Assembly (NCBI GenBank): GCA_947629115.1
Contig: CANRCL010000010.1
Location: forward strand, 1 to 20,440
Direction: 5' to 3'
Origin: an uncultured Bacilli bacterium
GTDB lineage: Bacteria > Bacillota_I > Bacilli_A > RF39 > UBA660
Length of the DNA: 20,440 bases
Shown here in pieces: positions 7,599-15,189 of the stretch. Position numbers and translations under genes: made by a program. The first letter of the stretch is position 1. Each line of letters starts with the position of its first letter. The notes under the pieces were generated by a model. It worked only from the letters and a program-made list of their open reading frames with translations, made no database searches and was not told the origin of the DNA.

Positions 7599-7616
7599 AA
7601 AAATAGCGCTATTTTT
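7599..7616. repeat. Perfect 18-bp palindrome, candidate operator
   Basis: AAAAATAGCGCTATTTTT is perfectly self-complementary with no spacer and lies just upstream of the -35 box of the defence-like operon. This is a good shape for a dimeric repressor or autoregulator site. It is not needed as a terminator because the upstream lipoprotein gene has one at 7663-7686. Confidence 0.6.
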
Positions 7617-7662
7617 TACAAAATTGTTATATTTTATACCATTTTTATAAAATTTATTGTTT

Positions 7663-7686
7663 AAAAAAAGATTAGTTTCCTAATCT
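7663..7686 (-). terminator. Intrinsic terminator of lipoprotein operon
   Basis: On the minus strand AGATTAG-GAAA-CTAATCT is followed by a run of T. It has a 7-bp perfect stem and a GNRA-type tetraloop, overlapping the stop codon of the lipoprotein gene. Confidence 0.85.
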
Positions 7687-8222
7687 AAATCATAATTATA
7701 TACTCCATGAATCTTTTTTAAATCATTTTCAGTAGGTTGAGCCACTACATATTTATCATCTTCTTTAGTTACAGTAAAAGTAATTGTATATTCAATTCTT
7801 TCCGTAGTATTTTTCATTTTATCAAGTTTATAATCTAAAAACTTATTAACATCATATTCCCCATTATCATTATTAAATTCTGTTGGATTATTTTGTAAAT
7901 AATTTGAAGCATCTTCTTGAGCCCGATGTAAATCATATACTTCTACTTTAGCCGTAATATAACTAACATCATCATCATATTCTTCTTCCGTTATTTCATA
8001 ACTTAAATCTTGATATTGTTTTTTTAATATATCTCTATAAACATCACTTTGACTACTACTTAAATTTTCTTTTTCAATTGTACTTTCTAAATCTACTAAA
8101 ACTTCACTGTCTAAAGTCTTATACTTTTTCAAATAACTATCAACAGCATTTTTTGCCGTATTGGCACCACATCCCGTTAAAAGAATACATACTCCTAAAA
8201 ATAATACAACCAATTTTTTCAA
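7680..8222 (-). CDS. Small lipoprotein of unknown function
   Basis: A predicted membrane-anchored lipoprotein of about 180 residues. The N-terminus is a lipoprotein signal: two Lys, a hydrophobic stretch VVLFLGVCILL and the lipobox LTGC, so the mature protein would start at the Cys near residue 18. The rest is soluble, acidic, with alternating helix and strand, resembling small lipoproteins with a cystatin- or NTF2-like fold, but I cannot name a family. The start is taken as TTG at 8222 because AGGTGAT lies at the usual distance; GTG at 8231 is within that sequence and less likely. It is the last gene after the DUF3603-like gene (gap under 40 bp) and is closed by a strong terminator. Confidence 0.75.
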   Translation of the reverse strand: MKKLVVLFLGVCILLTGCGANTAKNAVDSYLKKYKTLDSEVLVDLESTIEKENLSSSQSDVYRDILKKQYQDLSYEITEEEYDDDVSYITAKVEVYDLHRAQEDASNYLQNNPTEFNNDNGEYDVNKFLDYKLDKMKNTTERIEYTITFTVTKEDDKYVVAQPTENDLKKIHGVYNYDLD

Positions 8223-8261
8223 AATAATCACCTATCTATATTATTACTATTATTTTTTATT

Positions 8262-8894
8262 TTATACATTATTATAAGATAATTTAATTAATTCATAGAT
8301 ACTATATTCTTTTTCCGTTAATTCTCCCTCTAATTTTTTTAACATATTTTTATACATAGTTTCTGTATTATCTAATAGTTCATTAAACCATTCTAAATAA
8401 ATATATTTTAATTTACTTTCTTCTTTATTATTATACATATAATCTATTTCTAATTTTAATATTTTTTTAATTTTTAATTCTTGTCTAGTTGCTTTAAAAT
8501 TCTTATCTTTTTGAATAATTTCATATTCTATTTTAGTAAGACTAATATTATACATAAATTCATTTATATTAATTTCATCTTCTAACATTAAACTGCTTTT
8601 ATTTATTACTAATCCATCATCATTAAATTCTAAAGCAATACTATTTTTACCATCACTAAATATGGCTGTATATTTTAAATATTTATTTTGTTTTAATTTT
8701 GTTTTATTTTCAATTTTTTTAAGTAAATCTTCTTTAACCTTAATTTTTTTACTTCTTAAATTAAGAAATGTTTTTGCATCAATATGAAATAAAGGAATTT
8801 TCTTAATATATTCTAATTCATCCTTTTCATCCCATTCATAAAACATAAAATAATTTTCATCAAAATTTAAATATAAATCATAGTAATAGTCCAT
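8262..8894 (-). CDS. DUF3603-like conserved protein
   Basis: A soluble, Lys/Glu-rich protein of about 210 residues. Its N-terminus, MDYYYDLYLNFDENYFMFYEW followed by KKIPLF, closely recalls the Bacilli family DUF3603, whose function is not known; the remaining sequence has no catalytic motif I recognise. I prefer the ATG at 8894 to the one at 8900. It overlaps the stop codon of the preceding gene as TAATG and has AAGGAG 9 nt upstream, the pattern of translational coupling. It sits between a small membrane protein and a lipoprotein gene in one operon. Family call moderate; role unknown. Confidence 0.65.
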   Translation of the reverse strand: MDYYYDLYLNFDENYFMFYEWDEKDELEYIKKIPLFHIDAKTFLNLRSKKIKVKEDLLKKIENKTKLKQNKYLKYTAIFSDGKNSIALEFNDDGLVINKSSLMLEDEININEFMYNISLTKIEYEIIQKDKNFKATRQELKIKKILKLEIDYMYNNKEESKLKYIYLEWFNELLDNTETMYKNMLKKLEGELTEKEYSIYELIKLSYNNV

Positions 8895-9091
8895 TAACAT
8901 TTTCTCCTTAATCTAATTAAAATTAAAAATAATCCAATAAAAAACAAGTCACAATAAATACTCCTAATAATAAAATAAACAAATTCTAAAAAACTATACC
9001 CTATAACTAATAAATTTAAATATAAAAAAATAAAAAATAAACCAATGGAGGCTAAAAATATTCCTAATACTAATATTATAAAATTTAACAT
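8894..9091 (-). CDS. Small two-helix membrane protein
   Basis: Unrecognised protein of 65 residues, almost entirely hydrophobic, with two predicted transmembrane helices (about 3-33 and 38-60) and a basic end RLRRKC. It is the first gene of a three-gene operon, and its stop codon shares a base with the next gene's ATG. It is divergent from uppP with only 63 bp between start codons, so the promoters must overlap. The upstream GAGATAAG is a weak ribosome binding site. Real because of coupling to the next gene; function unknown. Confidence 0.6.
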   Translation of the reverse strand: MLNFIILVLGIFLASIGLFFIFLYLNLLVIGYSFLEFVYFIIRSIYCDLFFIGLFLILIRLRRKC

Positions 9092-9109
9092 ACTTATCTC
9101 TATATTCTA

Positions 9110-9138
9110 TTTATAATTTTTAAAAAATATTATATAAT
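9110..9138 (+). promoter_or_regulatory. Possible uppP promoter
   Basis: TTTATA (9110-9115) and TATAAT (9133-9138) are 17 bp apart, ahead of the uppP ATG at 9155. The -10 is perfect and the -35 poor; the whole region is AT-rich, so chance matches are easy. Confidence 0.4.
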
Positions 9139-9154
9139 TAACTATGGTGATATT

Positions 9155-9961
9155 ATGGATTATATAATTTATATTATTTTAGGATTTATTCAAGGTATAA
9201 CTGAACCACTACCTATTTCTTCAAGTGGTCATATATTTTTATTTAAAAATTTATTTAATACTGAAATATTTGATAATTTTAATTTTGAAATAGTTTCTAA
9301 TTTTGGTTCATTCTTGGCTATTTTATTTATTTTCAGAAAAGATATTTTAGAACTTATTAAAAATTTCTTTGGTTATATATTTAATAAGAAAACAAGAAAT
9401 AAAAATAAAGATGGTTTTATGTATGTTTGGAAATTAGTGGTTTCCACTTTACCAGTAGGAATTATTGGCGTTTTATTTAATGATTATATTGAAAGTCATT
9501 TTAATTCTTTACATTTTTTAGGTTTTACTTTCTTATTTACGGCTTTAATGCTTTACATTGTTAGAAATATTAAAGGCGAAAAAGATAGCAAAGATATTAC
9601 TTTTAAAGACGCTATAATTATTGGCTTATTTCAAATGATAACGGTTCTTCCTGGTATTAGTCGTAGTGGTACTGTTTTAGTAGCGTGTCTTATATGTCAT
9701 TTAAAAAGAGAAGATGCTTTAAAATATACTTTTATGTTATATTTCCCAGTAAGTGCTGGTACAATGCTTATTAAAATTCCTGATTTAATGGGTACATCTA
9801 ATAGTTTACTTTTACCTTATTTATGTGGAATGTTAGTGGCTTTATTTATTACATATCTTTCTTATCGTTGGTTAAGTAATATCGTAAAAAAAGGAAAACT
9901 TTGGAAGTTTTCCATCTATTGTTTATGTTTAGCCCTATTTATATTTATTTATTTTAGATAA
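9155..9961 (+). CDS. uppP: Undecaprenyl-diphosphatase (UppP/BacA)
   Basis: Integral membrane enzyme that removes a phosphate from undecaprenyl diphosphate to recycle the lipid carrier for peptidoglycan and other wall polymers; extra copies give bacitracin resistance in known bacteria. The 268-residue length and hydrophobic profile fit the family. Signature motifs are present: GFIQGITEPLPISSSGH (10-26, with Glu17 and the PISSSGH loop) and PGISRSGT (166-173, with the catalytic-type Ser and Arg170). GGTGAT lies 3 nt before the ATG. The gene runs alone on the plus strand, divergent from the small membrane protein operon and convergent with a glycosyltransferase gene, and is followed by a hairpin with a T-run. 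No oddity seen. Confidence 0.97.
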   Translation: MDYIIYIILGFIQGITEPLPISSSGHIFLFKNLFNTEIFDNFNFEIVSNFGSFLAILFIFRKDILELIKNFFGYIFNKKTRNKNKDGFMYVWKLVVSTLPVGIIGVLFNDYIESHFNSLHFLGFTFLFTALMLYIVRNIKGEKDSKDITFKDAIIIGLFQMITVLPGISRSGTVLVACLICHLKREDALKYTFMLYFPVSAGTMLIKIPDLMGTSNSLLLPYLCGMLVALFITYLSYRWLSNIVKKGKLWKFSIYCLCLALFIFIYFR

Positions 9962-9982
9962 GAGGCCTTGGGCTTCTTTTTA
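9960..9982 (+). terminator. Terminator of uppP
   Basis: AAGAGGCC-TTG-GGCTTCTT followed by TTTATT overlaps the uppP stop codon. The 8-bp stem contains one G-U pair. The next gene converges and its stop lies within the T-run. Confidence 0.7.
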
Positions 9983-11044
9983 TTGGTAATTTTTTTGAAC
10001 AAATTTTACTAAATCAGCCCCTGAATTTTGATTAATTATTTTCTTTTGATTATTAATCATTGTTTTTTGTAATTTAGGATTATTTAAAAGTTTTTCTAAT
10101 GCTAAAATTACTTCATCAATATCGGTGGCTTTTAAACTCATTTTATTTTGTGAGAAAAAATCAGCATTATAATTTTCTACACCCGGAATAGGCATCATAT
10201 GAATAAGAGGTTTATTTAAAGTTGCTACTTCACTAGTAGTGAGCCCTCCTGGTTTTGTAATAATAACTTTACTTTTTTGCATATATTCATTCATATTATT
10301 AATAAAACCTTTAACTATTAAATTAGGATTATTAATTTTCTTTAATTCATTAAATAATTTTTCATTATTACCACATATAACGACAAATTTAACATCGGTA
10401 AAATGGTTTAGTAATTTTTCAATAAGTTCTTGCATTTTTCCAAATCCCATACTACCGGATGTTATCAAAACTGTATCATCACATTTCATTTTAACATTTT
10501 TAAAATCTGACGCTACGGGGATACCTAAAGGTAATAAAATTTTCTTTTTAAAACCTTTTTTAGTAAATTCTTTTATCAATAATTTACTAGGGATTACAAA
10601 ATAATTAGGTGTAGTTTCATTCCAAAAAGGAATACATTCATAATCGGTAGCAACATTGATAAAATTAATAGGATGTTCTTTTTTTATTTCAGTTAAAGTC
10701 ATACTTGGAAATAAATGAGTACAAATCATTAAATCATAATTATTTTCTTTGATATAATCATAAAGTTTTTCTTTCGCGAGTTTATTTAATAAGTAAACGG
10801 GACTTTTAATGTTAGTCTTATTATAAATTTCTCCTATTTTATAGACACCTTTAAAAATAGCACCATTTCCTTTAGTAGAATCTAAATATAATTTTTCAAT
10901 TAAAGAAGCCGTTTTTTCACCAACTAAATCTAAATAATTTTGAAAATCACACTCAATATTATTTTTTTTAAATTCTGAAACGATATATTTGGCACAAGCA
11001 TTATGTCCTCCACCAGTACTACAAGATAAAACTAATACTTTCAT
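9980..11044 (-). CDS. Diacylglycerol glycosyltransferase, UgtP/MGDG-synthase-like
   Basis: Family GT28 enzyme that probably transfers a sugar from a UDP-sugar to diacylglycerol at the inner membrane face, making glycolipids that can anchor lipoteichoic acid. The 354-residue protein has an N-terminal MGDG-synthase-type domain starting MKVLVLSCSTGGGHN (the glycine-rich loop and His14 typical of the family) and a C-terminal nucleotide-sugar domain with ITSGSMGFGKM and TKPGGLTTSEV. The ATG at 11044 is chosen over the TTG at 11056: GGGAG lies 5 nt before it, and the family starts at this position. It follows the PF06541-type gene with a two-base gap, so the two are coupled. The exact sugar and acceptor are not visible; a MurG-like role is less likely given the N-terminus. 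Confidence 0.85.
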   Translation of the reverse strand: MKVLVLSCSTGGGHNACAKYIVSEFKKNNIECDFQNYLDLVGEKTASLIEKLYLDSTKGNGAIFKGVYKIGEIYNKTNIKSPVYLLNKLAKEKLYDYIKENNYDLMICTHLFPSMTLTEIKKEHPINFINVATDYECIPFWNETTPNYFVIPSKLLIKEFTKKGFKKKILLPLGIPVASDFKNVKMKCDDTVLITSGSMGFGKMQELIEKLLNHFTDVKFVVICGNNEKLFNELKKINNPNLIVKGFINNMNEYMQKSKVIITKPGGLTTSEVATLNKPLIHMMPIPGVENYNADFFSQNKMSLKATDIDEVILALEKLLNNPKLQKTMINNQKKIINQNSGADLVKFVQKNYQ

Positions 11045-11046
11045 GA

Positions 11047-11673
11047 TTACTCCCAACTATTATTAAACATATTTTTTAAATAATCCCGGTTAAAAGTATT
11101 ATCTAATAACTCTTCAAATTTATTAGAGGCCGGAATACCTTTTTCCCAATCTTTGGCTCTATTAACTGCAACAACGGTAAGAATAATATCAAAGACTAGA
11201 AATATACTTAAAGATACCATAATTATTTTACCTACTTTAGGTTTAATTTTAGCAATTAATTTCATTACTAAAGGATAAGCATATTTAATCCAAAGAACTC
11301 CTAAAACACCCCAAAAAAATGAATACATTAAAGCAATTCGACCATTAATATTTAAAAATTTTTCAGAATAATCCCAAGCCGAAAAACCAACAACTAATTC
11401 CATTCCCCAACTCATTATATATTCTAATATTGAACCGCCAACAAAACTTAAAACAAAAATTTTAAAATTTGATAAATCTCTATAACGATATAAAAGAATT
11501 GTAAATGCGATAGCACAAATACCATAAGCAAAATTAAATGGTCCAATTACAACAGCCGAATGATTAATTAAAACTCCTTTTTTTAAAAATGTCCATAAAA
11601 ATTCTATTACATAGCCGGCTAAACAACCAAATATAAAGATATAAAATAAATTATAATAATTTAATTTTTTCAT
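11047..11673 (-). CDS. PF06541-type multi-pass membrane protein
   Basis: A 208-residue polytopic membrane protein of the family labelled putative ABC transporter permease (PF06541, CmpB-like), although no transporter partner is encoded here. About five hydrophobic segments are seen (near 6-24, 38-58, 67-90, 110-130 and 143-163). Family-like motifs include CLAGYVIEF near the start, GPFNFAYG, GFSAWDYS and NINGRI. The ATG at 11673 is used; the upstream TTG at 11688 falls between the -10 box and the likely transcription start. A strong promoter lies immediately upstream and it is co-transcribed with the glycolipid glycosyltransferase, suggesting an envelope role. No biochemical function can be given. 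Confidence 0.8.
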   Translation of the reverse strand: MKKLNYYNLFYIFIFGCLAGYVIEFLWTFLKKGVLINHSAVVIGPFNFAYGICAIAFTILLYRYRDLSNFKIFVLSFVGGSILEYIMSWGMELVVGFSAWDYSEKFLNINGRIALMYSFFWGVLGVLWIKYAYPLVMKLIAKIKPKVGKIIMVSLSIFLVFDIILTVVAVNRAKDWEKGIPASNKFEELLDNTFNRDYLKNMFNNSWE

Positions 11674-11689
11674 ACTATCACTATTCAAA

Positions 11690-11718
11690 AGTATATCACG
11701 ATTAGAAGTAATTGTAAA
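11690..11718 (-). promoter_or_regulatory. Promoter of PF06541-glycosyltransferase operon
   Basis: TTTACA (11713-11718), a 17-bp spacer and TATACT (11690-11695), with TG one base before the -10, on the minus strand. The expected start site near 11683 leaves a leader of only about 10 nt before the ATG. Confidence 0.75.
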
Positions 11719-11726
11719 ATGAGAGA

Positions 11727-13190
11727 CTATCTTTGCTTTGACTCATTTCTAGTAAATAAATCATTAATGCCAAAGTAATTAAGAATATCTTCTAAAGACA
11801 AATTAGTTAAATTATTAGTGACATTAAACATCATTGGAATAATACTCTCATCATTAGCCATTTTCTTTAATAATTCATCAGTTATAATACTTCCAATTAG
11901 ATATTGAAAACCATTTATAATATTAAAACCATCTTTAAAATAATTTGCTATTATATAATCAATCGTCTCATCAATATCTAAACTACTATCTAAATGAATA
12001 ACTTGTGTAATATCTTTTTTATTATCTTTTAAATATTTTAATAATTGTAATTTACTTCTTAAAAATATTTTTCTTTCTTCATTATATTGTTTAACTTTCT
12101 TACTTCTTAATATTTTGCCATAATTTAAATAATCAAGTAAATCTATTAATAAATCTTTACTTTCAAAAAATATTTGTAAATTATTAATAATTCGAAAATT
12201 TAAAATATTATTTATTAATTCTTGAGGATAACCTTTTCTAATAAGATATTCTCCGGCTAATCTTTCAAAGAAAATTGAGGATATTTCACTTGTCGGAAAT
12301 GCAGGATTATTCCTTGAATTAATTAAATTTAGATAATGAGCAAATTCGTGAACTAATGAAAAAAAGTTTCTTAACGTTTTATTATAAGAAATAGATACCC
12401 AGATATTCCCTTTTTCATCTTTATAACAAGAAGAATCATCATCATTCTTTTCAAGTTTTAATACTAAACTTTTTCTCTCTTTCATATTTTCATATATGTT
12501 AAACCATTCTTCTGGGGCTTTAATAGCATTAAGAAATTCATAAAATAAAGATTCACATTCAAAGAAAGTCATTTGAGGAACTAGCATACTTGGTTCAAAA
12601 AAGTTATGGCTATTTTTGTCAACATAAAGAGCCATTTGATTGGTAATTTCTTGTAAATGATTCATAAAATAAGGTTCATTTTCATTTAAAAAAACTAAAA
12701 TACTTTCAAGTAATTCATTATAAATATCAAATCTAGTTTCTTCTTTTAACCAATTAATAATTTTACTAGGATTATAACGATACTTTACATATAAAATAAA
12801 ATCATTTAGTAAATTTTGACGAGCATAAAATATATAAGCCAATTTAATAAATATATCATCAACACTTCCATATTTACTAGGAATATCTAAAGAATTTGGA
12901 GTTGTTTGAACTAAATACTCAATATATAAAACATTTAATAAGTCATTATTTTCTATATCAATTTTTCCAAAATATTCATTTTTAATTAAATTATCAACAT
13001 AATTATCAAAATCAGATATATATACTTCTTGAGGATTTTCAGTAGGTACTAGTGATATTGTTAATTTTGGCATAAGATTTCTTAATATTAATAAATAGTT
13101 ATTATTAATAATTTTTTTGATATTTGCAATTTGTTTATCTTGTTCTTCTTCATAAATTAAAGTTATATCTTTAATCACTATTTTTGCCAT
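11727..13190 (-). CDS. HEXXH metallopeptidase-like protein
   Basis: A 487-residue soluble protein with a zinc-protease signature: VHEFAHYLNL near 280-289 (His and His bind zinc, Glu is the general base), followed about 20 residues later by TSEISSIFFERL, which supplies a possible third ligand Glu. This arrangement resembles M3-type oligoendopeptidase F-like gluzincins, where HEXXH is followed by an (A/S)EIxS-type helix, but the spacing is somewhat shorter. The helical N-terminal half is not one I recognise. No signal peptide, so probably cytoplasmic. Of two adjacent ATGs (13193 and 13190) the second is better spaced from GGTGG. It has its own promoter at 13211-13239. The substrate is unknown. 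Confidence 0.65.
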   Translation of the reverse strand: MAKIVIKDITLIYEEEQDKQIANIKKIINNNYLLILRNLMPKLTISLVPTENPQEVYISDFDNYVDNLIKNEYFGKIDIENNDLLNVLYIEYLVQTTPNSLDIPSKYGSVDDIFIKLAYIFYARQNLLNDFILYVKYRYNPSKIINWLKEETRFDIYNELLESILVFLNENEPYFMNHLQEITNQMALYVDKNSHNFFEPSMLVPQMTFFECESLFYEFLNAIKAPEEWFNIYENMKERKSLVLKLEKNDDDSSCYKDEKGNIWVSISYNKTLRNFFSLVHEFAHYLNLINSRNNPAFPTSEISSIFFERLAGEYLIRKGYPQELINNILNFRIINNLQIFFESKDLLIDLLDYLNYGKILRSKKVKQYNEERKIFLRSKLQLLKYLKDNKKDITQVIHLDSSLDIDETIDYIIANYFKDGFNIINGFQYLIGSIITDELLKKMANDESIIPMMFNVTNNLTNLSLEDILNYFGINDLFTRNESKQR

Positions 13191-13210
13191 CATACCACCA
13201 ACAGATAACT

Positions 13211-13239
13211 ATTATATAGAGGATTATTTAGATTGACAA
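13211..13239 (-). promoter_or_regulatory. Promoter of metallopeptidase-like gene
   Basis: TTGTCA (13234-13239), a 17-bp spacer and a perfect TATAAT (13211-13216) on the minus strand, 20 bp before the start codon. It sits between the upstream membrane-protein gene and this one. Confidence 0.75.
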
Positions 13240-13251
13240 GAAAAAAATTAA

Positions 13252-13632
13252 TTACTTTTTAGTTTTAAAGAATGTGGCTTTAAAAAAATGAACTATTCCA
13301 ACCAAAAATATTCCAATTATTATAAAAAGGGAATAAGTCTTATTGATAATAGCATAATAGGTAGCATAAATTAAAAGGCCAAAAACATATATAAAAAAGC
13401 ATATTCGAAAAATATATTTAAAAACATTAGCAATTTTTTCTCTTTTTAAAAGTATAAATAAATTTTCAAAAAATATAGCAATTGAACATATTAAAAAGGG
13501 ACTAATTATTATTTTTCCCAACATTTGATTTTTAAAAAACGCCCAAGTTAATATTATAAAGACCATTATCGAAACTAACATTTGTCTAATAGTATAGATA
13601 TTTTTCAAATATAATTTATTGTTATCTTTCAT
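13252..13632 (-). CDS. Small four-helix membrane protein
   Basis: Unrecognised 126-residue membrane protein. Four hydrophobic segments (about 18-34, 41-62, 72-96 and 101-118) are joined by short basic loops, and it ends FFKTKK. The ATG follows a purine-rich AGAAAGTAAG. It is the third gene of a likely operon (ATPase, 56-residue membrane protein, this gene), starting 25 bp after the second. The only clue to its role is the conserved-looking context with a DUF4143 ATPase, so a link is inferred. It could equally be an unrelated passenger. Confidence 0.6.
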   Translation of the reverse strand: MKDNNKLYLKNIYTIRQMLVSIMVFIILTWAFFKNQMLGKIIISPFLICSIAIFFENLFILLKREKIANVFKYIFRICFFIYVFGLLIYATYYAIINKTYSLFIIIGIFLVGIVHFFKATFFKTKK

Positions 13633-13657
13633 ATATTATCTTACTTTCTATTGCAGA

Positions 13658-13828
13658 CTACTTTTTATCCATAATACTTAATTGTGAAAAGATTACACTA
13701 AACAAACTAGGTATTACAGCATATCCCGCATTTACTTCTCCTTTATTTATTAGTACATAACCTGCACCAATAAAAGTCAATATACAAAATATAAGTGATA
13801 ATATTTTAAATATTCTTTTCTTTTTCAT
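13658..13828 (-). CDS. 56-residue hydrophobic protein
   Basis: A short gene easily missed by length cut-offs. It encodes 56 residues starting MKKKRIFKILSLIFCILTF, with one clear transmembrane helix (about 6-28) and a second weaker hydrophobic stretch (about 34-50), and ending MDKK. AGGAGAAG lies just before the ATG, a strong ribosome binding site, and the start is only 12 bp after the stop of the DUF4143 ATPase, so co-transcription is very likely. A signal-peptide-like reading of the N-terminus is also possible (cleavage after the Ala-Gly region). The function is unknown; small size and hydrophobicity would fit a membrane-active or regulatory peptide, but nothing proves it. Confidence 0.6.
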   Translation of the reverse strand: MKKKRIFKILSLIFCILTFIGAGYVLINKGEVNAGYAVIPSLFSVIFSQLSIMDKK

Positions 13829-13840
13829 ATCTTCTCCTAT

Positions 13841-15046
13841 TTATTCTTCTTTTAAAAGCCAATCTATAATATTTAAAACTTTTATGCCATTAAAATCATT
13901 ATTTATTGTTTTATCCATAGTTAAAATTATTTTTTCATAATTATCATTAATACTTTCAAGACTTCTTACTTCCCTTATTTTAACATCTTCATTGGATAAT
14001 GATTTAGTAACTTGAAAATATTTTATATCATTGGGATTTTCTGCTATAAAATCAACTTCATATTCATTATTTTTGCCAATACTTACTTTATATCCTCTTC
14101 GAAGTAATTCTAAATAAACAACATTTTCTAATAAATGACCTTCATCTATATTTCTAAATCCAAGAATTATATTTCTTAAGCCAATATCAGAGATATAATA
14201 TTTTCCTAAAGTTTTTAACAATGCTTTACTTTTTATATCAAACCGGTCCGCTTTATACATTATAAATGATTTCTCTAACATATTTAAATAATTATCAATA
14301 GTTTGATGATTAGAACTTTCAATTATTTTATTACTATTTAAATAGTCACTTATCTTGGTAGAAGAAATTGGACTTCCTATATTACTAGCCAAGTATTTAA
14401 TTATATTTTCTAAAAGAGCAGTATCTTTTATTTTATTACGGTCAATAATATCTTTTTTTACTATGGTATTATAAATATCATTTAAATATGATAAAACTAG
14501 TTCATTATTATCTTTAATTAAAGTTATGGCAGGAAGTCCTCCATATTTTAAATATTCATTAAATTTATCTAACAAATTATTATTATCATAATTATTAAAC
14601 AATAAATATTCTTTGAATGATAAAGGATACATTTTTATTTCAATATATCTACCTGATAACAAAGTTGATAATTCACTTGATAAAAGATAAGCATTAGAGC
14701 CAGTTATATATATATCAATGTCAAAATCAACTTTAAAAGAATTAATGGCCTTTTCCCATGCCTCTACATTTTGTACTTCATCTAATAATAAATACATTTT
14801 ACCCTTTTTTATTCTTTCTTCCACATACTTATATAAATCTTTATAATTTCTTATATTATCATATTTAGCAGATTCAAAATTTATATGGATAATATTTTCT
14901 TCCTTTATTTTTTCTTCTAACAAATATTCCTTAAACATTAACAAAAGTGTTGATTTACCGCTTCTTCTAACACCAGTTATTACTTTTATAAACTCGGTAT
15001 CTTTAGCATCAATAATTCTTTTTAAATAATTATCTCTTTTAATCAT
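13841..15046 (-). CDS. Second AAA+ ATPase with DUF4143 domain
   Basis: A 401-residue paralogue of the ATPase at 127-1359, with the same motif order: Walker A GVRRSGKS (25-32), Walker B LLLDEVQN (D89-E90), ITGSNAYLLS (114-123) and GRYIEIKMYPLSFKEY (132-147). The DUF4143 tail contains EYEVDFIAEN followed by YFQVTK, again with Gln where an active PD-(D/E)XK site would have Glu. GGTGAT precedes the ATG at 15046. It heads an operon with two small membrane proteins, unlike the first copy, and has a promoter with an overlapping inverted repeat. The family is common and poorly understood. The number and position of motifs suggest an intact protein. Confidence 0.9.
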   Translation of the reverse strand: MIKRDNYLKRIIDAKDTEFIKVITGVRRSGKSTLLLMFKEYLLEEKIKEENIIHINFESAKYDNIRNYKDLYKYVEERIKKGKMYLLLDEVQNVEAWEKAINSFKVDFDIDIYITGSNAYLLSSELSTLLSGRYIEIKMYPLSFKEYLLFNNYDNNNLLDKFNEYLKYGGLPAITLIKDNNELVLSYLNDIYNTIVKKDIIDRNKIKDTALLENIIKYLASNIGSPISSTKISDYLNSNKIIESSNHQTIDNYLNMLEKSFIMYKADRFDIKSKALLKTLGKYYISDIGLRNIILGFRNIDEGHLLENVVYLELLRRGYKVSIGKNNEYEVDFIAENPNDIKYFQVTKSLSNEDVKIREVRSLESINDNYEKIILTMDKTINNDFNGIKVLNIIDWLLKEE

Positions 15047-15063
15047 ATTTAATCACCAAATTA

Positions 15064-15092
15064 ATAATAACACAAAAATGCAATTAAGTAAA
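15064..15092 (-). promoter_or_regulatory. Promoter of second DUF4143 ATPase operon
   Basis: TTTACT (15087-15092), a 17-bp spacer and TATTAT (15064-15069) on the minus strand, 18 bp before the ATG. Four bases of the -35 box lie inside the inverted repeat at 15089-15120. Confidence 0.65.
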
Positions 15093-15120
15093 GTTTTGCT
15101 AGTTCATTTGCAAAACTTTA
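15089..15120. repeat. 11-bp perfect inverted repeat overlapping -35 box
   Basis: Arms TAAAGTTTTGC (15089-15099) and GCAAAACTTTA (15110-15120) flank a 10-base spacer. The arm nearest the gene overlaps the -35 box. The placement copies that of the repeat before the first DUF4143 gene, but the sequence is different. Operator function is inferred. Confidence 0.7.
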
Positions 15121-15162
15121 TTTTTTACTGTTTTTTGCAAATATACCTAAAAACTTTAAACA

Positions 15163-15189
15163 TTAGAAAACCCGTATAATTACAGGGTT
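15163..15189 (-). terminator. Possible terminator of a remnant transcript
   Basis: Minus-strand AACCC and GGGTT with an inner GTA/TAC pairing and one bulged T, followed by TTCT. Moderate strength. It would end transcription from the tRNA side before the ATPase promoter. Confidence 0.45.

Noticed and set aside
10239..10604. Plus-strand reading frame inside the glycosyltransferase gene
   Set aside because: It is the antisense shadow of a well-supported GT28 gene and encodes no recognisable protein.
11700..11750. Terminator after the metallopeptidase-like gene
   Set aside because: AAATGAG/CTCATTT can pair, but the 18-base loop and lack of a T-run make it unconvincing.
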